Assembly (NCBI RefSeq): GCF_002080415.1 | Contig: NZ_CP020474.1 | Location: forward strand, 2,679,501 to 2,743,500 | Direction of reading: 5' to 3' | Source: Roseovarius mucosus | Lineage (GTDB): Bacteria > Pseudomonadota > Alphaproteobacteria > Rhodobacterales > Rhodobacteraceae | DNA length: 64,000 nucleotides | In this document: piece after piece, positions 49,721 to 57,779 of the stretch | How the letters are laid out: every line of letters begins with the position of its first letter | How positions within the stretch are numbered: position 1 is the first letter of the stretch | The notes under the pieces: generated by a model | Database searches by the model: none | Told to the model about the DNA's origin: nothing | What the model saw: the letters and a program-made list of their open reading frames with translations, nothing else | Position numbers and translations under genes: made by a program

Positions 49721-51559
49721 ATGAGCGACGTCAAACCCGATCCCATTGACAGCCTGACACGCCATGCGCCGTTTTCCGGCTTGCCGCATGTGTTGCGCAG
49801 TGCGTTGGCCCCCAAGCTGGCACGGGTGGTTCTGGAGCAGGGTGTTGTGCTTTTTGAGAAGGGCGCGCCGCTGGCGGGGCTTTACGTGGTCGAGACTGGC
49901 GGGCTCGATATCGAAACGGGGCATGCCGATCTGGTGTCGCATCGCGGGCCGGGCGACATCATGGGCGAGCGCGGCCTTTTGCGTGATGGCAATGCGCTGC
50001 TGACGGCACGGGCGGCCGAACCCTCGGAGTTGGTCGTCGTGCCGCGCGAGGCGTTTCTGGACCTGATGGAGCAGTCGGATGAGATCGCACGCTGGTTCGC
50101 GCGGGCACGGCCCACGGCGCAGGGCGATGACGGCCCCTATGCCACGGGTCTGACGGCGCTACAGGTGTCGGATCTGATGACCGCGACGCCGATCACCTGC
50201 ACCCCCGACGCCACGGTCAAGGATGTGGCGCGCCTGATGCGGGACAATGTGATTTCGTCGGTCGTGGTGATGGAGGGCGCACGTCTGGCGGGCATTATCA
50301 CCGTGCGCGATCTGGCCAATAAGGTGCTGGCCGAAGGGCTGGGCGGTGACATCCGCGTGGCGCAGGTGATGACGCCGGACCCGGTGACGATTGAGCCGGG
50401 GCGTTTGGGCCTTGATGCGTTGATGCTGTTGTCGGAACTCAAGGTCAATCACCTGCCGGTGGCGCAGGGTGGGCGAGTGCTGGGCATGATCGGCAAAACC
50501 GATTTGTTCCGCCAACAGGCCGCAACGGCAAGCCATATGGTCGCCGATATTGCCAGCGCTGACACAGCCGAAGACATGGCGCATGTCATGGAGCGGGTGC
50601 CGATGCTGTTGGTACAACTGGTGCAGGCCGGGGTGCGGCCACAGTCGATCACGCGGCGCATTACCGATATCACCGATGCGATCACCCGGCGTTTGCTGAG
50701 GCTGGCAGAGCAGCAGCTTGGCCCGGCCCCGGTGCCCTACCTTTGGGCGGCCTGCGGCAGTCAGGGGCGGCGCGAGCAGACGGGGGTGAGTGATCAGGAC
50801 AATTGCCTGATCATCGACGACAGTGTCCTGCCCGAGCATGATGCCTATTTCGCCGCGCTGGCCAAATATGTCAGCGACGGGCTGAACACCTGCGGATTTT
50901 TCTATTGCCCCGGCGATATGATGGCGACCAATCCGCGCTGGCGGCAGCCGCGCCGGGTTTGGCGGAGCTATTTCGCACGCTGGATCGCGCAGCCGGATAC
51001 AGAAGCGCAGATGCTGGCCTCGGTCATGTTCGACCTGCGGGCGATTGCGGGAGAGAATGCGCTGTTTGACGATTTGCAGGCCGAAGTGCTGGCAAGTGCG
51101 CGCAAGAATTCGATCTTTGTCGCGCATATGGTGTCTAATTCGCTGAAGCATACGGTGCCTTTGGGCCTTTTGCGCGGATTTGCCCTGATCCGGTCGGGCG
51201 AGCATAAGAACACGATTGACCTTAAACATTCGGGCGTGGTGCCGGTGGTTGATCTGGGGCGGATTTACGCGCTCTTGGGATCGCTTGAGGTGGCGGGCAC
51301 GCGCGAGCGGATCACGGGGGCACGGGCGGGGGCAGTGATTTCCGAGAGCGGTGCGCGCGATTTGCTGGATGCCTATGACCTGATCGCGGAAACGCGGTTG
51401 CGGCATCAGGCGGCGCGCATCCGCGCGGGGCGCAGCCCTGACAATTTCATGGCCCCCGCCGATCTATCGGACCTTGAGCGCAACCACTTGCGAGATGCGT
51501 TCATGGTGGTCAAGACCATGCAATCGGCCATTGCACAATCCAGAGGAGCACCGGGATAA
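49721..51559 (+). CDS. cNMP-binding/CBS/DUF294 nucleotidyltransferase-like protein
   Basis: A 612-residue cytoplasmic multi-domain protein. Residues ~15-135 are a cyclic-nucleotide-binding-like domain (LFEKGAPLAGLYVVETGGLDI, GDIMGERGLL). Residues ~150-270 hold two CBS motifs (VSDLMTATPITCTPDATVKDV; VAQVMTPDPVTIEPGRLG). Residues ~290-450 are a DUF294 nucleotidyltransferase-like part, with CGSQGRREQTGVSDQDNCLI like the GlnD active site. The last ~150 residues are DUF294_C (NSIFVAHMVSNSLKHTVPLGLLRGF). It may be a signalling protein that senses adenine nucleotides, which fits the neighbouring acs, adk and ActP. The ATG at 49721 follows GAGGAGAG. Confidence 0.9.
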   Translation: MSDVKPDPIDSLTRHAPFSGLPHVLRSALAPKLARVVLEQGVVLFEKGAPLAGLYVVETGGLDIETGHADLVSHRGPGDIMGERGLLRDGNALLTARAAEPSELVVVPREAFLDLMEQSDEIARWFARARPTAQGDDGPYATGLTALQVSDLMTATPITCTPDATVKDVARLMRDNVISSVVVMEGARLAGIITVRDLANKVLAEGLGGDIRVAQVMTPDPVTIEPGRLGLDALMLLSELKVNHLPVAQGGRVLGMIGKTDLFRQQAATASHMVADIASADTAEDMAHVMERVPMLLVQLVQAGVRPQSITRRITDITDAITRRLLRLAEQQLGPAPVPYLWAACGSQGRREQTGVSDQDNCLIIDDSVLPEHDAYFAALAKYVSDGLNTCGFFYCPGDMMATNPRWRQPRRVWRSYFARWIAQPDTEAQMLASVMFDLRAIAGENALFDDLQAEVLASARKNSIFVAHMVSNSLKHTVPLGLLRGFALIRSGEHKNTIDLKHSGVVPVVDLGRIYALLGSLEVAGTRERITGARAGAVISESGARDLLDAYDLIAETRLRHQAARIRAGRSPDNFMAPADLSDLERNHLRDAFMVVKTMQSAIAQSRGAPG

Positions 51560-51562
51560 CTT

Positions 51563-52069
51563 ATGTTTTTTGAATTGATCGCCACTTTCGCCGTTGGCAT
51601 CGCCGCCGCCGGTCTGGCCCTTGTTGCGGGGCATCTGAGCCGGGGCCGGTTGCCGCGGTATTCCGCGCCGATCTTGGCGGGTATTGCGATGCTCTGCTAT
51701 GCGATCTGGTCGGAATACACTTGGGCGGATCGCACGCTGAGCACCTTGCCAGAGAGTGTCGAAGTGGTGAGCGCTGTAGAAGAATCAAGGTTCTGGAAGC
51801 CTTGGACCTATGTGGTGCCACAGGTCACGCGGATGATGGTGCTGGACCGGGCCGGGGTTCAGACCAACCCGACGGTGCCGGAAATCCTGTTGGCGGATAT
51901 CTATCTCTTTGGCCGTTGGGCCGTGCCGGTCAAGCGCCCGCAACTGGTGGATTGCGCCAAGGCGGCGCGCGCCGATGTAAGCGAGGCGGCGCTGGCCGAT
52001 CCATCGCAGGCCGAGTGGCTGGTCGTTGGGGTGGAGGACCCCGTGATCACGGCACTTTGCCAAAGCTAA
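51563..52069 (+). CDS. Uncharacterised small membrane protein in the acetate block
   Basis: A 168-residue protein with two N-terminal membrane segments (about 3-25 and 37-55) and a soluble C-terminal part. No known family recognised. Notable stretches are YAIWSEYTWADRTLSTLPESVEVV, FWKPWTYVVPQVTRMMVLDR and a single Cys pair (DCAKAA, ALCQS). It begins four bases after the DUF294 stop and precedes the response regulator by 30 bases, so it is probably part of the same signalling unit. Confidence 0.75.
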   Translation: MFFELIATFAVGIAAAGLALVAGHLSRGRLPRYSAPILAGIAMLCYAIWSEYTWADRTLSTLPESVEVVSAVEESRFWKPWTYVVPQVTRMMVLDRAGVQTNPTVPEILLADIYLFGRWAVPVKRPQLVDCAKAARADVSEAALADPSQAEWLVVGVEDPVITALCQS

Positions 52070-52099
52070 GTCAGTCGTAACCGGGAGAGGAGGCCCGTC

Positions 52100-52483
52100 A
52101 TGCCTGAAAAAACCGTTCTGCTGGTGGAAGATGAGGACAATATCGCGCTGGCGCTTGAGCATCTGATCGGGCGGGCGGGATACCGGCTTCGGCGGGTGGC
52201 CACGGGCAATGCAGCCCTGGAGGCAATGGCCGAGGACCGGCCCGATCTGGTGGTTCTGGATGTGATGCTGCCCGAGCGGTCGGGCTATGAGATATGCCAG
52301 ATGATCCGCGCCGATGCCGCCCTCAAGGGGATCAAAGTGTTGATGATGACCGCCGGCGGCGGCGAGGTTGAGCGCCGCAAGGGGCTGGCGGTTGGGGCGG
52401 ATGCGTTTATGACCAAGCCCTTTGCCACCGCTGATCTGACCGCGCAGATCGGTGAGTTGCTGGCCGGGGCGGATCATGATTGA
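52100..52483 (+). CDS. Single-domain response regulator (CheY-like receiver)
   Basis: A 127-residue receiver domain with no output domain. Acidic residues Glu10-Asp11, phosphoacceptor Asp54 ([13 protein letters not shown]), Thr84 (LMMTAGG) and Lys106 (MTKPF) are all in place. GGGAGAGGAGG lies before the ATG. Its stop overlaps the ATG of the PAS-exonuclease gene by eight bases, which suggests the two proteins act together. It may carry phosphate to another protein or sense it from a distant kinase. Confidence 0.93.
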   Translation: MPEKTVLLVEDEDNIALALEHLIGRAGYRLRRVATGNAALEAMAEDRPDLVVLDVMLPERSGYEICQMIRADAALKGIKVLMMTAGGGEVERRKGLAVGADAFMTKPFATADLTAQIGELLAGADHD

Positions 52484-54542
52484 ACGCCTGACAGCGCGTT
52501 TGGGCCTCAGGCTCCGGTTCGCGCTGTTTTTTGCTGCTCTTGGGTTGGGGGGCGCGGGGGTAATCGCGGGCGCGCTGTGGTTTGGCTATGCGCGCGCGGG
52601 CGGGCCGCTGGATGGCTATCTCATCGGCGGAATGGTTGCGACGCTGGGGGTGATGGGGCTTTCGGCGTGGATCGGTCTTTTGTTTGATGAGAACGTGGCC
52701 AAGCCCATTCTCGCGCTCGCCTCGGACCTGACCACGCGGGCGCGGGCCGATGTGGATTTGCAGATCAACGAGACGCAGGCCAAGCATTTGAGCACGCTGG
52801 CCCCTGCCGCCAATGCGATCAACGCAGCCCTTTCAGAGGCGCGCGCCGCGCGCGCCCGCGCGGTAGAGCGCGAGACGGCGCGGATTGCCCGCGAAAAGGC
52901 GCTGTTCGAGGCGCTGTTTCGTGATCTGGGCGAGGGGGCGGTGGTGGCCACGCCCGACAACCGCGTCATGCTTTATAACCGTATGGCGCAAGAGCTGTTG
53001 GGGGAGATTGGTCTTGATCGCCCGCTGTCGAATGTTCTGCGCCCCGAGCCGATCATGGAGGCGCTGTCGCGGATGCAGGATGCGCGGGTGCGCGGGCGCA
53101 TCGAGGCCGAGACATTCCTTGCGGCCTCTGCGAACGGCAAGCGGTTTCTTTTGGGCCGCGTGAGCCCGATCCTGTCGGATGAGGAACTATCGGGGCATGT
53201 GCTTATTTTCCGCGATGCGACCGAGGATCTAAGCGCGCATGCGCAGCAGGATCATCTGTTCAACAGGCTGTTGGAAGGGGTGCGCCGACCTGCGGCCACC
53301 ATTGGTGCGTTGCTGGATGTGCTGCAATCCGCCGAGGATCTGCCCCCCGAGAGCCGCGCCAAGTTTCGCAAAGGGATCGAGGACGAGGTGGCGCGGCTGT
53401 TTGAGTGTCTGCGCGAGATGGGCGCGCGGCATGCCGGGATAAAATCCCGAAGCTGGCCGATGTCGCCGGTTGCTGCGGCGCATGTGTTCGACGGCTTGAG
53501 CGTGCAGGCGCCGGTGCCGCTAGGGGTGGTGCGCAGCGAGGCGATGCTGAGTTGCGATGGCTTTGCCGTGACCACGCTTTTGGGCGGCATCCTTGGGCAT
53601 CTCGCAGAGGAGGGCACGCGCGACGGATTCAGCCTGAGTGCCGAGCCGGACGGCGCGGAAACGCGCCTGATCCTGAGTTGGCAGGGCGAGGCGGTGACGG
53701 ATGGGCAATTGACCGGCTGGCTTAAGGCGCCACTGTCCACCGCCTATGGGGATTATTCGGGCCGTGATGCGCTGAGCGCGCATCAGACCGATGTCTGGGC
53801 CGAGGCGGGGGCAGGCGGGCATCGCATCGTGCTGCCTTTGGCCACCGCTGCGCCACCGCTGGAGCCGGGAGATGCGCGGCCCGAGTTTTATGATTTCAAC
53901 CTGCCTGAGGTGGCAAGCGGGGAATTGGCTGACCGGCCCCTGTCTGACCTGAGTTTCGTGGTGTTTGACACCGAAACCACCGGCCTTTCGCCACGGGGCG
54001 GGGATGAGATCGTGCAGATTGCCGGGCTGCGTATCGTCAACGGGCGCATTCTGCGCGGCGAGAGTTTCGATATGCTGGTCAATCCGGGCCGCCCGATTCC
54101 GCCCGCCTCGACGCGGGTGCATCATATCAGCGATGACATGGTACAGGACGCGCCGGATATCATCGAGGCTGGGCGGCGGTTTCATGATTTTTGCCAAGGG
54201 GCGGTGCTGGTCGCGCATAACGCGCCGTTCGATCTGGCGTTTCTGCGGCTCAAGGAAAAGGTGATCGGGCGGCGGTTCGACAATCCGGTGCTGTGCACGG
54301 TGCTGATGTCGGCGGGGCTGTTCGACCATAGCGGGCAGCATACGCTGGATGCGCTTTGCGAGCGGTTCGGGATCACCATCCCGCCTGAGGCGCGGCATAC
54401 GGCGATGGGCGATACGGTTGCCACGGCTGAGGTCTTTGTGCGGATGCTGGGCCTCTTGCAGGCCAAGGGTGTCACCACGCTGGGGGGCGCTATTGCTGAA
54501 GAGGGGCGGATGACCAAGATTCGCAAGGCGCAGAATTACTGA
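52476..54542 (+). CDS. Sensor-kinase-like protein fused to DnaQ-type 3'-5' exonuclease
   Basis: A 688-residue protein. Two membrane segments lie at residues ~14-36 and ~49-70, followed by a HAMP-like region and a coiled coil (~75-140), then a PAS-like domain (~145-250, [23 protein letters not shown]). Residues ~255-460 resemble a histidine kinase, but the dimerisation helix reads [19 protein letters not shown] without the phosphoacceptor His, and ATP-binding N/G boxes are not clear. The C-terminal ~200 residues are a complete DEDDh exonuclease: Asp498, Glu500 ([10 protein letters not shown]), Asp586 ([10 protein letters not shown]), His641 and Asp646 (HTAMGDTV), as in the DNA polymerase III epsilon subunit. 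It starts within the receiver gene. Confidence 0.88.
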   Translation: MIERLTARLGLRLRFALFFAALGLGGAGVIAGALWFGYARAGGPLDGYLIGGMVATLGVMGLSAWIGLLFDENVAKPILALASDLTTRARADVDLQINETQAKHLSTLAPAANAINAALSEARAARARAVERETARIAREKALFEALFRDLGEGAVVATPDNRVMLYNRMAQELLGEIGLDRPLSNVLRPEPIMEALSRMQDARVRGRIEAETFLAASANGKRFLLGRVSPILSDEELSGHVLIFRDATEDLSAHAQQDHLFNRLLEGVRRPAATIGALLDVLQSAEDLPPESRAKFRKGIEDEVARLFECLREMGARHAGIKSRSWPMSPVAAAHVFDGLSVQAPVPLGVVRSEAMLSCDGFAVTTLLGGILGHLAEEGTRDGFSLSAEPDGAETRLILSWQGEAVTDGQLTGWLKAPLSTAYGDYSGRDALSAHQTDVWAEAGAGGHRIVLPLATAAPPLEPGDARPEFYDFNLPEVASGELADRPLSDLSFVVFDTETTGLSPRGGDEIVQIAGLRIVNGRILRGESFDMLVNPGRPIPPASTRVHHISDDMVQDAPDIIEAGRRFHDFCQGAVLVAHNAPFDLAFLRLKEKVIGRRFDNPVLCTVLMSAGLFDHSGQHTLDALCERFGITIPPEARHTAMGDTVATAEVFVRMLGLLQAKGVTTLGGAIAEEGRMTKIRKAQNY

Positions 54543-54612
54543 AGCCCGCAGGCCTGAGGCATTTTTGCGCCCGCCTCTTGGCAATCCCGCCCCCCTGACC
54601 GATATGGAACCT

Positions 54613-54912
54613 ATGGGACACAAGATTGCGACCTGTTCATATTGCGGCACGCGTGCGGTTCTGGTGTTGGACCGGGCCCGGCATGAGCTGGCCTGTTCGA
54701 GTTGTGGCGCGCCGCTGCATGAGATGAAGGCGATGCCCACGCGCGAGACTGGGGCTGTGCGGCCCAAAGCGCGACCGATGCCGCTGCCCCGGCAGGACTA
54801 TGGGCCAGAGCGGCAGGTGCCGCCCCCTGCCCGCAAAGTGAAGCGGCGCAAGGGGTTTGGGCGGCGGATGCTTGAGGAAATCTGGGACACGGTCGAGGAT
54901 ATATTCGACTGA
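54613..54912 (+). CDS. Small zinc-ribbon protein
   Basis: A 99-residue protein with an N-terminal zinc ribbon (TCSYCGTRAVL, then ACSSCGAPL; two CxxC pairs 18 residues apart), a proline-rich linker and a basic then acidic tail (KVKRRKGFGRR, EEIWDTVEDIFD). No enzyme domain. The start at MGHKIATCSYCG is preferred. It follows the exonuclease gene by 70 bases in the same direction; function unknown. Confidence 0.75.
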   Translation: MGHKIATCSYCGTRAVLVLDRARHELACSSCGAPLHEMKAMPTRETGAVRPKARPMPLPRQDYGPERQVPPPARKVKRRKGFGRRMLEEIWDTVEDIFD

Positions 54913-54924
54913 CGCGAAGGCTGC

Positions 54925-55086
54925 GCCGGGCGCTCACATGCAGTCACAGGTATATTACAATCCCTTTATATTCTTAGAATCGGACCTACATTTGTCCCAG
55001 AGGCTTCGATACGGAACATCGTTGCCTTCTATCACTGTCCCTCGTTCCGCGACTGGCGCCCAAGTTGATAACTTGGGCGCTTTTTT
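54925..55086 (+). ncRNA. Candidate small RNA or 3'-UTR RNA ending in a terminator
   Basis: The 200 bases between the zinc-ribbon gene and the CoA-binding gene have no coding sequence, are AT-richer than the flanks at 54950-55000, and end in a very strong terminator. This could be an independent small RNA or one released from the mRNA end. I recognise no known family. Confidence 0.35.
55056..55086 (+). terminator. Strong intrinsic terminator
   Basis: Perfect 10-base-pair stem GCGCCCAAGT/ACTTGGGCGC, five-base loop, then six T. It ends 27 bases before the CoA-binding gene, so that gene needs read-through or a promoter very close to its start. Confidence 0.92.
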
Positions 55087-55113
55087 CTGGGCGCAATCCG
55101 TGTTTGATAGGGC

Positions 55114-55587
55114 ATGAGCGAAAATTACAGCGATTCCCATCTGCGCGACATCCTGACACGCACCCGGCGTGTCGCGGTTATTGGCGTGTCCATGAACCCG
55201 GTGCGCCCGAGTTATTATGTGGCGCGCTACCTCAGCCTTAAGAAATACGCGGTGGTGCCGGTCAATCCGGGCCATGCCGGGGAGGTTCTGTTTGGACAGA
55301 CGGTTGTGGCGGGCTTGCGCGATATTGAAGGCCCGGTCGATATGATCGACATTTTCCGCCGATCCGAGCATGTCGGGCCCATCGTGGAAGAGGCGTTGGA
55401 GGTTTTGCCGGGGCTGCGCACGGTCTGGATGCAGATCGGGGTTGAGAATGCAGAAGCGGCCGAAATGGCGCGGGCACGCGGCGTTGACGTGGTGATGAAC
55501 CGCTGCCCCAAGATCGAGTATCAGCGCCTGTTCGGTGAGCTGCGCATGGGCGGGTTCAACACGGGCGTGATTTCGTCCAAGCTGTGA
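55114..55587 (+). CDS. CoA-binding domain protein (YccU-like)
   Basis: A 157-residue Rossmann-fold CoA-binding protein. Seen are VAVIGVSMNPVRPSYYVARYLSLKKYAVVPVNPGHAGEVLFG, then VDMIDIFRRSEHV and the conserved MNRCPKIEY near the C terminus. It probably binds CoA or an acyl-CoA; no catalytic role is established. It stands alone, ending six bases before the convergent chain-length gene. No ribosome site is clear before the ATG. Confidence 0.9.
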   Translation: MSENYSDSHLRDILTRTRRVAVIGVSMNPVRPSYYVARYLSLKKYAVVPVNPGHAGEVLFGQTVVAGLRDIEGPVDMIDIFRRSEHVGPIVEEALEVLPGLRTVWMQIGVENAEAAEMARARGVDVVMNRCPKIEYQRLFGELRMGGFNTGVISSKL

Positions 55588-55593
55588 GCCGCA

Positions 55594-56892
55594 TCAATTG
55601 CCGCCCAAGAGGCGCAGCGGCATCAGGCGTTCTTCGACCAGACGCACGACGATGGGCACGACCAACAGGATCATCAGGACCGTTCCCGCAATCCGAAGTG
55701 CGCGGCGGCGGCGCTCGTGCCGCAGGCGCACCACGGGGATGGTGACGACCGGCGTGATCTCAAGCTCTTTTTCCAATTGGGCGGCGCTGCGGATCGCCGG
55801 ATTGAGAAGTTCGAGTGTGATGACAAGCGCCAAGCCCAAGACAAGGCTGGCCAGTGCCCCGGCGATCGCCAGTTTCTTGCGGCTGGCCGAGACCGGGAAT
55901 TGCGGCGGAATGGCCGTTTCCAGAATTTCAAAGCGTTCCTGTTGCTGGCGCGACTCCAGCACGCTGGCCATTTCCGCCTCGACCCGGCTGGTGGTGATCG
56001 TGCTCAATTGGTCCTGCAATTGCGTTAGATCACGGGTGAGCGCGCCCAATTCCCGCTCGACGCGGGGGGCGGCGGCAAGGGCGGCCTCGTTCTGGGCGAT
56101 GCGGGCCGAGACCAGCGCGCGCTGATCCGTCAATTGACCGATCTGACGGGCAAACACCTCTTGCCGCTGACGGGTGGATTCGGTTTCCAACGAGATGATC
56201 TGCTGGTCAAGGTCGAGCAGGGTTTCGTTCAGGGTGCGCAATTCTTCGCGCACCGGCGTGATGCTGGAGGGCAGCGATGCGCCATTGGCGCGTTTGAAAT
56301 CGGCGATCACGCCTTCGACTTCGGCGATCTGGGCGCTGACGCGGGCCTCTTCGGCGCTAAAGAAATCGAGCGTTTCGCGCACGAGGTCCATGCGCCGCTC
56401 GCGGTTCTGGGTGATCACGGTTTCAACGAAATCATTGGCGACCTCGGCGGCCTTGACCGGATCGTTGAGATTGACCGTCACGCTGAGACCGGAAGGCGCG
56501 GTTGCCGGGCCCATGCCGGGAATGCCAACGGTAATCGGTGTGATCCGGGCGGAAATGCGCAGTTGATGCACCTTCTCGGCAAGCGGCATATTCGGGACAT
56601 TGGCAAAGAGGCCATGCCGCTCGATCACCTTGACCAGATTGTCACGCGCCATCAGGCGCTGTTCGATCAGTTGCAGGCGGTGGTTGGCATCGGTGGCGAT
56701 GGTCTGCCCGGTCAGATCGCGGCCCACTTGTGGCGATTCGATCTGGATGACGGCGGTGGCCTGAAATACCTTGGGCTGGTTGAGGGCGATGATGACCGAG
56801 AGGATCGCGCCCACCACACCCACAAGCGCGATAAGCCACAGCCTGCGGCGCAGGAGCCGCATCACATCGGGCATGGATTGAATCGCGCTCAT
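55594..56892 (-). CDS. Wzz/GumC-type polysaccharide chain-length determinant
   Basis: A 432-residue polysaccharide co-polymerase without a kinase domain. It has an N-terminal membrane segment (about 18-38), a large periplasmic part (about 40-330) with a Wzz domain and two coiled-coil stretches (about 180-310, rich in E/Q/L), a second membrane segment (about 333-355) followed by the Pro-rich LLNPAIRS, then a third near the C terminus (about 400-418). It would set the length of the exopolysaccharide. Its kinase partner is probably the gene at 23.5 kb, far away, or a gene outside the window. Confidence 0.88.
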   Translation of the reverse strand: MSAIQSMPDVMRLLRRRLWLIALVGVVGAILSVIIALNQPKVFQATAVIQIESPQVGRDLTGQTIATDANHRLQLIEQRLMARDNLVKVIERHGLFANVPNMPLAEKVHQLRISARITPITVGIPGMGPATAPSGLSVTVNLNDPVKAAEVANDFVETVITQNRERRMDLVRETLDFFSAEEARVSAQIAEVEGVIADFKRANGASLPSSITPVREELRTLNETLLDLDQQIISLETESTRQRQEVFARQIGQLTDQRALVSARIAQNEAALAAAPRVERELGALTRDLTQLQDQLSTITTSRVEAEMASVLESRQQQERFEILETAIPPQFPVSASRKKLAIAGALASLVLGLALVITLELLNPAIRSAAQLEKELEITPVVTIPVVRLRHERRRRALRIAGTVLMILLVVPIVVRLVEERLMPLRLLGGN

Positions 56893-57052
56893 GGCTTGCC
56901 TATCGGTGTCGTTTCAAGGTCATCAACTTGGTCGCTGACAACAAAAAGCCGCTCGGGATGTTTCATGCTGACGGAAGGGCCCGCGCAGGCGGGCTACCAT
57001 CCTATCAGCCGAATGCCCCCAAACGGCCCTGACAGATTTAGGTCTCAACTTG

Positions 57053-57089
57053 GCCACAATCTAGCAATCGTGCCACAATTTCGCCACAG
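57053..57089 (-). promoter_or_regulatory. Three GCCACA repeats upstream of the chain-length gene
   Basis: GCCACAA (57053), GCCACAA (57072) and GCCACAG (57083) are direct repeats with 19- and 11-base spacing. On the coding strand of the Wzz gene they read TTGTGGC, 160-200 bases before its ATG. They may be a binding site for a regulator. Confidence 0.3.
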
Positions 57090-57119
57090 GTTATTTGTCG
57101 AGCTTTGGAAACACTGTGT

Positions 57120-57779
57120 TCAGAGGCGGGGCAGCGTGACGAGGGCCGCTAGCATATCGCCGGCTTGCAGGCTGTGGCCGGCAAAGCGCGTGGCGCGGGC
57201 GAAGGGGGGGCAAGCGATCTGGAGTTGGGCGGAAAAGCGGTGCGATCCGTCAAAGGTGATTTCGAGGTCGTGGAAGGACAGCAGCCTGCGGCTTTGGGCA
57301 TATTGCGCCTTGTAGGTGGCCTCTTTGGCGCAAAAGAGGCGGCGGGAGAGGAGGCCGCTGGGGTCTTGGGCCAATGCTGCGCGCTCGGTCGGGGTGCAGA
57401 TCGTGGTCAGGATATCCTCGGGCAGGGGCAAGGCGGGTTCAAGATCAAGACCAAGCCCGGCCCAATGTTCGGACAGGCCCACCAAGGCCATACAGGTTCC
57501 GGCGCTATGGCTGATCGTGCCGGTCACGCCCTGAGGCCAGAGCGGCGCGCGGTCCGGGGCCATGGCAATTGCGGTCGGCGGAAGGCCGAGTATCGCCATC
57601 GCGGCGCGTGTGGCACGCCTGCCTGCCGCGAATTCACGGCGGCGTGCGGGCACCGCGCGGGCGATGGCGGCGGTCTCGATAGGCCAGAGGCCCTTTGCCT
57701 CTGCCGCAGGATCGCAGGCTGCCAGTGCCAGCCCCTTGGGCAAAAGCGGGCGAAGCGCCGATATCAGCGCCTCGCTCAC
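57120..57779 (-). CDS. 4'-phosphopantetheinyl transferase (Sfp/EntD type)
   Basis: A 219-residue enzyme that attaches phosphopantetheine from CoA to the carrier-protein Ser of the NRPS-like protein. Motifs: GTISHSAGTCMALVG, GLDLEPA (Mg-binding Asp and Glu) and LFCAKEATYKAQ (KEA-x-x-K). GTG start, with a GTGA overlap with the NRPS stop, so it is the last gene of the biosynthetic operon. Length and motifs fit the EntD subgroup. Confidence 0.93.
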   Translation of the reverse strand: MSEALISALRPLLPKGLALAACDPAAEAKGLWPIETAAIARAVPARRREFAAGRRATRAAMAILGLPPTAIAMAPDRAPLWPQGVTGTISHSAGTCMALVGLSEHWAGLGLDLEPALPLPEDILTTICTPTERAALAQDPSGLLSRRLFCAKEATYKAQYAQSRRLLSFHDLEITFDGSHRFSAQLQIACPPFARATRFAGHSLQAGDMLAALVTLPRL

